This document shows positions 12,301 to 23,599 of a stretch of DNA of 64,000 bases, piece after piece; positions within the stretch are counted from its first letter, which is position 1, and every line of letters begins with the position of its first letter. This DNA is from Vitellaria paradoxa (Eukaryota > Streptophyta > Magnoliopsida > Ericales > Sapotaceae). The notes beneath the pieces are model-generated. The model was not told the origin of the DNA, made no database searches, and saw only the letters and a list, made by a program, of their open reading frames with translations. The stretch spans positions 52,631,947-52,695,946 of the forward strand of contig CM034233.1 in assembly GCA_019916065.1 (NCBI GenBank), given 5' to 3'. A program made the position numbers and the translations under genes.

Positions 12301-13691
12301 GATCCAAATAACAACATTAAACTATTTGATGCATAAGTAAAATAGTAGTTGCAGTGACGGTCACATCAAACCATTGTAAGTATAATTTATGTTATTCAGT
12401 TGGGATCTATTGAATTAATTGTTGCATGAACAGTATGCCACCTAATCACATTCACTATATGGGGTCATCTAATACAGTGTAGTATTACGACCACTGCATA
12501 TAGGCACCTATGAGATTTTAATTACTGGGCTTTAGTAGCTCACCCCTTTGTGGGAATATTTTTTTTCAAGATATTAAGCACAGGGATACTGAAGATGAGC
12601 TAGAAAGAGATAAATTTCTCTTAAATATTCCATCAGAAGAGTTATCTATTTTTTTTCTTGCGCAGTACTGGAAGACTTTATTTATTATTGTGGTCTGTAA
12701 TAATAACTATTGGATGATTGTAGTCATTAAGTTTAGACCTAGTTACTTTTATTTGATATGTAATGTTAATCGCATGGTTGGGACGCTTAGATAACTCTGT
12801 AATACTATTCTTTATCTTTATTTTGTGCCCTGTACTTGAATCCCATCAAATGATTCAGTCTAATGACTTATAAATATTGGTTAGGATAAACTAGGGATTT
12901 TGAATACCTTAAATTTTTATTGCAAGTCAACCCCATTTTGAAAGAAAATTTGGGGTGTGACGGCGTGTTGTTATTATCTTATTTTTATACCCAAATAAAT
13001 AATCTCAAGTCACTCTCGGGTATTCGGGTTATGAAAATTTGGGATGTGACATCAAATATAACATCTCACAAATTGTGACTCTAAATTTATTTTCACAAAC
13101 ACTAAAAATCAACATAAGACTAGGATTAAAATGGAGAAATAGACAACTTAGGTTCTTTTTTAGCACATGCAACCATGCCTAACTCAACGAAAAAATTTAA
13201 AACTTAGGTGTAAGTGTCACACAATCAGTTAAAGTATTATATTTAAAATAAAAGATAATAAATTATTCACACTTTTATTTTTATCATATAATTTAATATC
13301 ACTTTCATCCTCATCACTTATTTGTCAGAACTCATCCTCACATCTCACCTAACTAACCATCTCATGACATGTATATATAATTAATTACATAATCAATAGT
13401 TTTACAAATAACCAAGAATTAAATTTAACAATGATAGCAATATCACACCGCATCATTAGCACCACGTTTCATTTATTAACTCGTAAAATCACATTATGCC
13501 CTATCTGGCAATGATACAAATATGTCATCACATCATTATTACCATTTTTCTACCCTCAACCTCATCATATTGTTGTACCATATCTGACAATGGTGAAAGT
13601 ATATCTCAATGCATCATGATGGCCATATGCCCCATCTGTCAGTGTCGTGTTATATATGTATATATAATGAATAATTTAAATGTTAACGTAA

Positions 13692-15323
13692 TGATTACAC
13701 TTGAAAAGTGTAATTACAAACTCCACATTTTGATACTCATTGATGCATTTAAGTAGTTAATTTCAAAGTTTTATCATTATTTTGTTATTTACAGTATTTA
13801 TTCTCTTAATTGCAGGTAAAAAGGGAAAATACGTGAGATTAGCAGTGTTGAAAGTGGCTTCCGAGGAGGAAAAAATGGTCCAAAGTTCAAGATAGTTGAA
13901 GTGGTGTGCAGCTGAAGTTCCAGCTCGACACCTTGTCAGTATTTGGATCATAACTTTTCACTCACAACTCGGATTGACCTGATTCATTTTGGGTTGGAAA
14001 GAAGATCCTAAGAGCTACAACTTTTGTGCTTTAGCCGAAGCCTGAATCGATCGTTTTTGAGGTCAAAATTGCAGTGGAAGTTGAGGACAGAAAGCTGTTA
14101 GAAGCAGCAAACAAGAAGCAGAACTTGAAAAACAAAGTTTCTGTGGTCCGGACCACCTGCCAAACGGTCCGGACCACAGTGTATTATGCGCGCACGGCTT
14201 CATTCCATCTTTTAGAGTTTTCTTTACAACTTCTATATAATATCTGCTACATGGCCGACCCAGGGGAAGCCCCTTTTGATTTTACACCTTCAATTGAGAG
14301 TTAGAATAGAATTTTGAGAGTTTTTAGATTAGTTTTTAAACTTGGATGCGTAGATTCATGGTTTTCGTTGGAGCTTTCATCGTTGTCTTTGTAGTGATTC
14401 TTCACCTCGTCTTTTATATTCGCTTTACATTGTAAGTTGCACTTTAATCTATTTCGTTTTATTTCGATTTGTTTCGTCATATCATGTTTTGCTTTTTTCA
14501 ATTCTCTTTTCGTATGATTGAATGCTATTTTATTGTTTTTAAGATGCTTAAAGTAGTTTTAGCGTAAAACCCTAGTTCATGATTCAACGAATCAAGAATG
14601 GGTAGTTCACGAAAAACCTTGGGGTGTTAGTAGACCCTTCGCATGGGTTGTGAGAGCTCATGCGTAAGGATCTACCGTGTTAAAATCTATTTTCAACTTG
14701 TTTCGAAAACATTCGAAATCGAAAATCTTTAACCATACTCGTTTGAAGTCACTGGTATGGGTTTTCAAATATAACCGTTTACATACTTTCGAATAAGGTT
14801 AAAAATAGGTTTCGAATTCATTTCTAGTTTCGTTTGTTTGAAAAACTTTCGAAACAAAGGTCTTTAGCCATATCCGCTTGAGATCACTGGTACTGACCTT
14901 TGATTAAAATATTCTTAACACTTTTCGAATTAAACCCTAATCTAGTTTTGAATAAAAACATCCCAAGGTAAAGTAGTGAACTACCCGGACTTGAAAGTTG
15001 GATCAAGAACCTTTTTAGTATTATGCTTGTTATTTAATTTAATTTATGAGTTGATTTATTCGCTTTAGAATTTAGAGTAGATGCTTTGTTTGCATTTTTA
15101 AATTAAATTGAATTTCTTTCATTTAGAATCTAAAACAAAAGTTTGAGTTGCTAAAAAATTAGTTTAAATTAATTTAGGTTCACCTACTAATTAAGAGAAT
15201 AAGTCTAGAGCTTTTAACAAAGCCCTCCCTGTGGATTCGACCTCAGACTCACCGAGTTTTAAAACTACGACTGCCCTCTTGCACTTGAGAGGTAGAACCC
15301 GAAACACTTTTTAGGGTCGGTCA
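13692..15323 (+). repeat. 5' LTR of A1
   Basis: It starts tgattacacttg and ends gggtcggtca. A hairpin-forming repeat (attacactt, loop gaa, aagtgtaat) lies at 13694-13714. A 14-bp palindrome and a second 10-bp palindrome lie at 14143-14175. A ~115-bp module at 13937-14050 is shared with LTR family L2. The 3' part carries the 'cctgtggattcgacctc' sequence typical of Athila/Tat U5 ends. Confidence 0.9.
14143..14175. promoter_or_regulatory. Paired GGTCCGGACC palindromes in A1 LTR
   Basis: A perfect 14-bp palindrome, gtggtccggaccac, is at 14143-14156 and a second 10-bp copy, ggtccggacc, is at 14166-14175, a centre-to-centre spacing of about two helical turns. The 3' LTR keeps the first and one altered copy (20083-20116). 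The diverged solo LTR at 30459-32071 keeps two degenerate copies. A protein-binding role is inference only. Confidence 0.4.
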
Positions 15324-15329
15324 AGTTTT

Positions 15330-15342
15330 TGGCGCCGTTGCC
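15330..15342 (+). other. Primer-binding site of A1 (Athila/Tat type)
   Basis: The sequence tggcgccgttgcc begins six bases after the 5' LTR, embedded in the familiar 'tttttggcgccgttgccagg' context of Athila/Tat elements. Confidence 0.9.
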
Positions 15343-15572
15343 AGGGAGGGCAACTAAGCACTAGACTTGGGAGTTAAAAGAGAGTTCACTTGAGAAATTG
15401 AGTGAATTTTTCTTTTCTCCATCTCTTTATTAGTAGTTTTCTTTCTTTTGCATTGTTATTTATTCTTTTGCATATCATATAACCTAGTTTGCATGCTAGT
15501 TAACTTAGGTTGCATTTTAGTGTAATTTTTCTCTTTCTCATTTTATTTTCATTTTATTTTCTAATCTTAGAC

Positions 15573-17333
15573 ATGGAAATTGGTGATTTTGTACATGGCC
15601 CTTTTGATACCCGAGAATACATAGAGTATCTAGGTGGCATGTTTGGATATGCTTTTACATTAGACACCTATAGTATGCTTCCTCAATTCTTTGGGCATGA
15701 GGAGGAAGACCCATGTCTTCACCTTGATAGGTTTAAGGCAGCATGTGGTTTATGTGATGATGCTAGAAAGAGTGAGAGACTTAGGTGTATGTTTTTCCCT
15801 TTATCATTGCAAAATGTGGCTGGTGACTGGTGCTATGCTATAAGTGAATAGGTCTGTACTTGGGAGCAATTTCATCAAGCTTTTATTGAACATTTCCTCC
15901 CTATTCATCAAACCTTCACCCATGGCCTTCAAATCAAAAATTTTTATCAAAAAAATGGTGAAGTATTTTATAAAAGTTGGGAGAGATTTAACAATCTTTT
16001 GGAAACATTCCCAAGTCACGGATTAGAGTTAGTGGACATTGTAGCAATATTATATAACGCTCTACCTAGTAGTTTACACCAGGCGTTTGATAAAGTCTTA
16101 GATAGGGAATTTCTTGACCTTACCCCAGGTGAGGCATGGTCATTCCTCGAATTTTTCTATGAGCACACCAGGCCACAGGGAAGACTTAAGCCTAGTTTTG
16201 AATATCATGCATTTAAAAGCCACACTGAACCTTCCCCATATACTCCTATTTCACTTGATCTTCATGATCCATCCTTTAGAGGTAGCACATGCATGGAGAC
16301 TGATTATTGTGCCTATCCCAATCTTGTTCCACTCACTGAGGGTCAGCATGAGGAACCTCAGGATTATTGGCCTTGTGAACCTAATGATGCCCAATTCGAG
16401 GACACTTTTCATCAATTTATGCAACATCAAATGATGATCAATGATAATTTGTCTAGGTCTTTCGATGATTTTAAAGGACAAGTGTCTAGGTCCTTCGATG
16501 ACTTAAGAGAGCAACTTTCTAAGATAACACAAGCTATGAGCACCAATCTAAGTGGTAACATGACTGAGACGTCGACCTCAGACACTATTATAGGCACTAA
16601 GTGGGACAATTGCCCTAACTACACTGGGGATAACACTTGCAATGAGCATCTTCATCATATTCCTTTAGACACTCCCGTTCAAGATATCCCTCTACCACTT
16701 ACTGAGAGTCAGGGAGATATGCAATTCTGTCCTACTACCGAGCTTGATGCTCAACCTACCCCTACCATCCCAGACCTTATTGAGAGTCCTTTGACTCCAA
16801 CTGAGCATTTGAATGCCACATGGCTAGAGGAACATATCATCGAGTTGGTTGACCCTAGTTCACTCCACTACACAACCGAGGTTGAGAGTGGTGCACACCT
16901 CTCATCTCCTGATTTAGTCCCATCCAAAAGTCTTAGTATGGGAATTATGAGTGACTACCATGAGATCGGCCATCATTGGGGAGAGGTAGTAGACACGGGG
17001 AAGGCTTACATTGATTTTTTGGGTGTTAAGAGATCATTCAAACCCACCATTTCCACACCTATAGATTTCTTGGGCATTGAAAGACTTATCGAACCCACCA
17101 TTTCCACATTCATAAATTTCTTGGGTATCAAGAGAATAATTGAGCCAACCATGTCCATACCTGCACTTACACTTTGGCCACATCCGATGTTTCAAGAACC
17201 TCACCTGGCCTTTCATTCTCTGGTGTGCTTTACACTTGAAAAGCATCCATATTCAGTGCTTCGTGGGCCCGCAGAGAACATTTTATTTCGTAAACTATTT
17301 GTGGATGCATGGGATAGAGAGGGTGTTGGATAA
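15573..17333 (+). pseudogene. A1 gag (Retrotrans_gag-like), one in-frame stop
   Basis: Gag is the structural protein of the retrotransposon particle. I chose the ATG at 15573 because the A2 homologue starts at the same residue (MDIGDLVHGPF versus MEIGDFVHGPF). The frame is open for 586 codons apart from one TAG at 15849-15851, where A2 reads TGG. Features in order: conserved N-terminal part (QFFGHEEEDPCLHL, then EQFHQAFIEHFLPIHQ), the core GEVFYKSWERFNNLL and FPSHGLEL, an acidic proline-rich middle, a duplicated SRSFDD segment, a 17-residue unit repeated three times (17010-17162), and the end FVDAWDREGVG shared exactly with A2. No zinc knuckle or protease follows. Since only one codon is broken, full function was lost recently, or readthrough or trans supply of Gag was used. 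Confidence 0.8.
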
Positions 17334-19618
17334 CACTTTTTGTTTCATTTCATTTGTACATAGTAGATTAGCTTTTTCATTTTGTTATTTTCATAGTTCT
17401 TTTTAATTTGATTCTTTTCCTTTATTTTATTTTCTTTTATTTTTATTTCTTCTTTCGTACTAACCCTTTTTCTTGTCTTATTTTCATTTCAATTTATGTC
17501 TAACCTTTTCTATTGAATAGTTTCTTTTGTTTTCTTCAAATAAGGAAGCTCTTGAGGTAATACCTTTCCTCTCCTTCTTATTTAATCTTGCACTTTCAAT
17601 TTTGGTACTCTATTATATATAATTGCTGTTGTTGGGAGTGCTGTAGAATCTAGGTTGGGGGGTGTTTTGGGTAATGCCTTAAGGGTCTTGAATAATGGGT
17701 GCATGCTTGGTTTAATTTGTGCTATGTTCTTATTTGTGTCTTTTGTGACTATTATTTCATGGTCATCATCATGCTCACTTTGCACACTACAGACCCACTT
17801 ATGCATTATAGTTTTCACATTGAGGACAATGTTTAGTTTAAGTTGGGGGGTAGAGTTCGCATGATGGCACTTTATGCTAAAATTGTCAAATTTTTCAAAA
17901 TTTGAGCATTTTTTTAGCTTAAATACATGAATTTAGCACATTTATACTTACATGTCAACCCTTTTGGTTTGGTCAATGGTGAATTTGAGTGAGAAAGTGA
18001 TAAGTGAATCTTGTTCAAGTATTAATAGGAAACTTAATTCAAGTTGAGTGTGTTATGACCTTGTGCGTTTTTCGTGACTATCATGGAGAAGAGCTTATGT
18101 GCTTAGGAGTAGACTTTATTTGATATTGGTTACTTAAGCATTCTTGGACTAGGTAGAGACTTATACCCCTTAATTGTGAGCTTTTGAGCCTATTATTTCT
18201 TTTTCTTGAGGGGTTGCACATAATCGTAGCTCTTTTGCTCTTCACTTCGGTTTTCAATGCACTAATTGCATCACACACACTTGCATGAATTTCACTTGGC
18301 ACATTATGAGTTGTTGCAAGCTTTGAACATCATGCTAGGCTATCTTTGCTATTGTTGGGTCTTTTCATCCTTCCTTGATATGAAATTACCCTAGGAACCA
18401 ACTTGAAGCCTTTTAATAAAGTGTGTGATATTTATATTTTTTTTTCTTGGCTCCCACCTCATATATTATCCCATAACCTTGTTCGCATACTTTTAAGCCT
18501 TACCCTTACATGTTTTAGGTTATGAAAAGTACCTCAATGTCAGTGATGTGAGTGGGGATTGGGAATGGAAACTTTTGAGAGCATATTGAGAGGGAATATT
18601 AGGTGGAGAATTTAGCATATGTTTATTTCATTATTTCAAAAAAAAAAGAAAAAGAAAAAAAAAAAGAAAAAGAAAAAAAAAGAAAGAAAAAAGAGAAAAA
18701 AAAAGAGAAAAAAAAAAGAAAAGAAAAAGTCTATCACTCATTTTTGCTTATGTAATTTTGGGACTTGTGCATTGTATTATAATTATTGAGAATGTCCCAT
18801 GAGTAGTTTGTAAGTTAGTGAATAAGCTTCTTGTTGTAGTTCTTCTTAAGGTTGGAAAGGATATGGGCAGTTTGGGACTTGTGTGCACTTGAATATCTTT
18901 ATCCCAAGACATGTGCCTTGATTTCCATATCTGCCATTGTTCACCATTACCCTTGGCCAAGTTACAACCAAAACAAAGACCTAGTGGATTCTAAGCAAGC
19001 AACTCTTGTATTGTGCATGTAGTGGTCTTGTTTAGGTTGTGTGGTGTGATCTCTTGCATATGCATTGGAATATTATCATGAGCTGTTCACTTTAAACTTT
19101 AATTCAGTTCACTCACATGTTTGTGGGGTTATGTGCAACTAGGATAGCATTATATGCTATTAGGAATGTGTGAACCCTTGAATGAGTGAATTTCTTTCTA
19201 TGAGTGGAATCCTGTGAGCTTTTGAATTCAAAACTTAGTTCCAGTTATGCTCTTGAGACCTTGTTGAATGAATGAAACAATTTTGCACACATGCTTTTTC
19301 TACTTTGATAGTCCATGCATTTATGCTTAACACTTGGAAATTACACATGATATTTGGGTTTTGTGACTTGTTGAGCTTGAACTTAATTCATCTTTGATCT
19401 TGATCACTTTTTGACACTTTGAGACCATGCCATAGAATTTTGTGGCTAGATTCACTGCAAACCCTAACGAGACCTTACTCGTCCACTAAGGGGAACCTAG
19501 GGGTTTAAAGGACTTGCTGCACGTAGCTAAGTGTAGCCGTGTTTCCAACGAAAAGAGAAATAGGATGGTAGTTGCATTTCATTTTAATAAAGGACATTGC
19601 TAGAGACTAGCAACGTTC
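17334..19618 (+). other. A1 conserved internal non-coding region
   Basis: No gene is supported here. The sequence is nevertheless well matched to the equivalent part of A2 (reverse strand, about 49565-51830), including a PPT-like 'agttggggggtagagttc' near 17840 and runs around 17880-18060. A purine-only tract of A-rich aaaag repeats fills about 18640-18730. Conservation between two elements with different LTRs suggests packaging or other cis functions. Confidence 0.65.
18640..18730. repeat. A/G-only low-complexity tract
   Basis: About 90 bases of A with interspersed G (aaaag-type units) form a polypurine microsatellite. A2 has a (TA)n plus poly-T tract at the corresponding place (50518-50553). 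Confidence 0.85.
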
Positions 19619-19620
19619 AA

Positions 19621-19631
19621 GTTGGGGGGTG
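19621..19631 (+). other. Polypurine tract of A1
   Basis: gttggggggtg lies directly before the 3' LTR. The same tract precedes the 3' LTR of A2 (reverse strand, 49553-49563). Confidence 0.85.
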
Positions 19632-21264
19632 TGATTACACTTGAAAAGTGTAATTACAAACTCCACATTTTGATACTCATTGATGCATTTAAGTAGTTAA
19701 TTTCAAAGTTTTATCGTTATTTTATTATTTATAATATTTATTCTCTTAATTTCAGGTAAAAGGGGAAAATACGTGAGATTAGCAGTGTTGAAAGTGGCTT
19801 CCGAGGAGGAAAAAATGGTCCAAAGTTCAAGATAGTTGAAGTGGTGTGCAGCTGAAGTTTCAGCTCGACACCTTGTCAGTATTTGGATCATAACTTTTCA
19901 CTCACAACTCGGATTGACCGGATTCTTTTTGGGTTGGAAAGAAGACTCAAAGGGCTACAACTTTTGTTCTTTAGCCGAAGCCTGAATCGATCGTTTTCGA
20001 GGTCAAAATCACAGTGGAAGTTGAGGACAGAAAGCTGTTAGAAGCAGCAAACGAGAAGCAGAACTTGAAAAACAAAGTTTTTGTGGTCCGGACCACCTGC
20101 CAAACAGTCCGGACCACAGTGTATTATGCGCGTGCAGCTTCATTCCATCTTTTAGGGTTTTCTTTACAACTTCTATATAATATCTGCTACATGGCCGACC
20201 CAGGGGAAGCCCCTTTTGATTTTGCACCTTCAATTGAGAGTTAGAATAGAATTTTGAGAGTTTTTAGATTAGTTTTTAAACTTGGATGTGTGGATTCATG
20301 GTTTTCGTTGGAGCTTTCATCGTTGTCTTTGTAGTGATTCTTCACCTCGTCTTTTATATTCGCTTTACGTTGTAAGTTGCACTTTAATCTATTTCATTTT
20401 ATTTCGATTTGTTTCGTAATATCATGTTTTGCTTGTTTCAATTCTCTTTTCGTATGATTGAATGCTATTTTATTGTTTTTAAGATGCTTAAAGTAGTTTT
20501 AGCGTAAAACCCTAGTTCTTGATTCAACGAATCAAGAATAGGTAGTTCACGAAAAACCTTGGAGTGTTAGTAGACCCTTCGCATGGGTTGTGAGAGCTCA
20601 TGCGTAAGGATCTACCGTGTTAAAATTTATTTTCAACTTGTTTCGAAAACATTCGAAATCAAAAATCTTTAACCACACTCGTTTGAAGTCACTGGTATGG
20701 GTTTTCAAATATAACCGTTTACATACTTTCGAATAAGGTTAAAAATAGGTTTCGAATTCATTTCTAGTTTCGTTTGTTTGAAAAACTTTCGGAAACAAAG
20801 GTCTTTAACCATATCCGCTTGAGATCACTGGTACTGATCTTTGATTAAAATATTCTTAACACTTTTCGAATTAAACCCTAATCTAGTTTTGAATAAAAAC
20901 ATCCCAAGGTAAAGTAGTGAACTACCCGGACTTGAAAGTTGGATCAAGAACCTTTTTAGTATTATGCTTGTTATTTAATTTAATTTATGAGTTGATTTAT
21001 TCGCTTTAGAATTTAGAGTAGATGCTTTGTTTGCATTTTTAAATTAAATTGAATTTCTTTCATTTAGAATCTAAAACAAAAGTTTGAGTTGCTAAAAAAT
21101 TAGTTTAAATTAATTTAGGTTCACCTACTAATTAAGAGAATAAGTCTAGAGCTTTTAACAAAGCCCTCCCTGTGGATTCGACCTCGGACTCATCGAGTTT
21201 TAAAACTACGACTGCCCTCTTGCACTTGAGAGATAGAACCCGAAACACTTTTTAGGGTCGGTCA
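19632..21264 (+). repeat. 3' LTR of A1
   Basis: This 1633-bp copy is nearly identical to 13692-15323, with one single-base insertion near 20791 and about 40 substitutions. It ends gggtcggtca before the duplication cgtaa. Confidence 0.9.
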
Positions 21265-23170
21265 CGTAACACACAGCTGGTCTCATCTGGCCTATAAGTT
21301 GAGTGCTCAACTTTGGACAATGGCTTTATTTAACATGTCCCATTGGCCCCATCTGACCACAATCTCTGGTCTCATCTAGCCTCATCTTTGGTCCCATCTG
21401 ACTTGGCCCTATCTGGCCGTAATGCACGTGTAATACACACAATCTATGCTATGCAGTGGTATTTATTATTTTTATTATTATTATGATTTATTATTGTTAT
21501 TTTTCTCAAAAAAAAAATCACTTCACATTTATCAACCATAAATAATCATAGTTAAGCATTAGCACAATCAATTCACAAATAATAATTAATTCCTCAAATA
21601 AAAATATCAAGCCACACACTAACATTTCATAAATAATTATAAATTGTCATCAACACAATTAATTCATACTTCCTTGCATCAAAGAAATATAAACTCTACT
21701 AATTATTATTCCATAGATACTCTTAATTCAATATCCACACAATTAATTTATAAACAAACAATATTTCTTACTAGCACAAATAATTCCCAAATAAAAATAT
21801 CAACGCTCACATTTATTATTCCAAAAGTAGTCATAATCAACTCATAGACGATCAATATATTTTCTTTATTATTGTCACCACCATTAATTTCTCTTAAAAA
21901 TATAAATTTTCACAATAATCATTTAATATTTCTCACAATAATATCTTAAATAAAAATCATCTTTATTATCCCATAACTATTAATACAATTATTTTTCAAA
22001 CCATCAATATTATTATTTTTATTTGTTTACCCCCACAGATTATTCTATAAATAATCACCACTTTATCATCAATCTAATAACTGTAGAAATAATTAATATT
22101 GACATATAAAATAATTTCTCAAATATAAATATTATTTCCCGTAAATAATCACAAATCACTAATTAATATTTAAACAATAAAAATAATCAATTTACAATTA
22201 TTACTTTGTAAATATTCATAATTCACTTTCAACATAATAAGTTCATGTATAGTCAATTTCTCTACACAAATAATTTTTGAAATAAAATATTAATTCTTAC
22301 AATTAACTTTCCCTAAATAATCTCAATTTCCCATTAGCAAAATTAATTAAAAACAATCAATATTTCTTATCACAAATAATTAATATTCAAGAGATAAAAT
22401 TTATTAATTCATACTTATTACCTTTTACCTTTAAGTTTAACACACCTACCTGAATAGTAAATATTCTGAGAAAATTAAATTATTGAGGTGATTGCTGCTG
22501 ATTAGCCCTAGATCCTAATTTTAACCTAAACATATTATACAAATTAGACATTAAACGGTTAAAATATAAGCCAAATCAATTAATAATATAAATTTAATAA
22601 ATAAAATACAACCACTCTATTTTTAACATACTTAATTTATTTAACGTTTTATAGAATTAATTTTTAAATTAACAAAGTAAAATAACTTACCTCAATAGTT
22701 AGGTCAAATCCCTAATTTTCTCTTTCTTGCTATCCTTTTTACTGTCATTTCTTTCCTTTTATTCTTTTCTTCTTTTGTAATATATCTATATCTAAATTAT
22801 ATATGTATACACAGCTAAGTCACCAAATCCTCACCGCCTCAACCATTCTTTTTTCCTCTTGGCTTGCCATGTAGCCAACTTATCCATTACACAAACACAC
22901 CTGCACACTATAGATTCAAGCAGGCCACATGATGCTATTGACCCACCAATTGACTTAGTTTACTTAGTATATTAATATCTTAATTAATATACTAATTAAT
23001 TAACTTAAACTGGCTAATATGTAAATGAATTAATTAATCCACTAATTAATTGAAATTAAGACTAAATAAATTTTAAAATAATGCCAAATTAACACAATTA
23101 AAAATTGTAAGCTTCAAATAAAAATTAAATTAATAATGCATTTAAAATAATAAAAATTGAAGATGTCATA

Positions 23171-23184
23171 ACTCTCCTCCACTT
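23171..23184 (-). other. Polypurine tract of G1
   Basis: On the minus strand the purine-rich aagtggaggagagt immediately precedes the start of the 3' LTR (tatgac). This fixes the orientation of G1 independently of pol. Confidence 0.75.
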
Positions 23185-23599
23185 AAAGAATACAAAATTC
23201 TTACCTAGTGAAAATAGATATGAGTATTACTTTGCATATTTTCTCCTCACTCTCCCAAGTAGTCCCCTTCACAGAGTCACTTTTCCACAATACTTTCACT
23301 CATGATATTGTTTTGCTTTGCTAAACGTGATCTCTTCTATCCATAATTTGCACTAGCTCTTATATGTAAGACAAATCTTTTTTAAGTCAATTAGTTAGGA
23401 AGTCAACACATGAGACGGATCTATAATACACTTACACAATAGTGTCACATGGAAAATATCATGAAGCTTAGCCAACCTATATGCAGTTTCCCCAATTCTC
23501 TATGTAATTTCATATGATCTATTAGAGCAAGGACTTTAAAAATATTTTATCTCCCACAACAAGTTCCAATTCTCGTCTGTGATTATCTGCATAACCTAG

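Larger units (their letters stand above)
1319..13051 (+). repeat. Solo LTR of family L2 (~3.9 kb native), split by two insertions
   Basis: It begins tgtaataacctg and ends gggatgtgaca, with a perfect 5-bp duplication tcaaa at 1314-1318 and 13052-13056. Removing the nested elements 1855-4544 and 5527-10628 with their duplications leaves about 3931 bp. That matches the inverted copy at 25801-29636 (3836 bp) from end to end. No PBS, PPT or coding sequence lies inside, so I call it a solo LTR. An internally deleted element with an unusual structure is the alternative. Native segments are 1319-1854, 4550-5526 and 10634-13051. Confidence 0.8.
13692..21264 (+). mobile_element. Athila/Tat-like gag-only retrotransposon A1 (TR-GAG type)
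   Basis: LTRs at 13692-15323 (1632 bp) and 19632-21264 (1633 bp) flank a 4.3-kb interior. A perfect duplication cgtaa lies at 13687-13691 and 21265-21269. The PBS tggcgccgttgcc (15330-15342) is the type used by Athila/Tat elements, and the PPT gttggggggtg abuts the 3' LTR. The only coding region is gag (15573-17333); no protease, RT, RNase H or integrase is visible. By hand count the LTRs differ at about 43 sites (~2.6%), making this one of the youngest insertions here. It must rely on pol supplied by another element. It inserted into the 3' LTR of G1. Confidence 0.9.
1232..23170 (-). repeat. 3' LTR of G1 (split by two insertions)
   Basis: The native pieces are 1232-1318, 13057-13691 and 21270-23170. 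They align in order with 29860-34743: for example the 'gatacatatttaatcc' block near 1252 and 29880, and the 'gtatcatattatgcccc'-like stretch near 13490 and 30385. The LTR end facing the internal region reads tatgac on the minus strand, a mutated form of the tgtaac seen in the other copy. L2 (1319-13051) and A1 (13692-21264) interrupt it. The native part at 21270-23170 is extremely AT-rich and has no coding content. Confidence 0.85.

Noticed and set aside
1319..13051. First read as a DNA transposon with imperfect terminal inverted repeats (gtaa.../...tgac) and 7-bp duplication
   Set aside because: Shifting the border by a base gives TG...CA ends and a perfect 5-bp duplication tcaaa, the LTR pattern; the same applies to 1855-4544 (attag).
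18640..18730. Possible CRISPR-like or minisatellite array
   Set aside because: It is simple A/G low-complexity sequence without regular spacers; no CRISPR array exists in the window.
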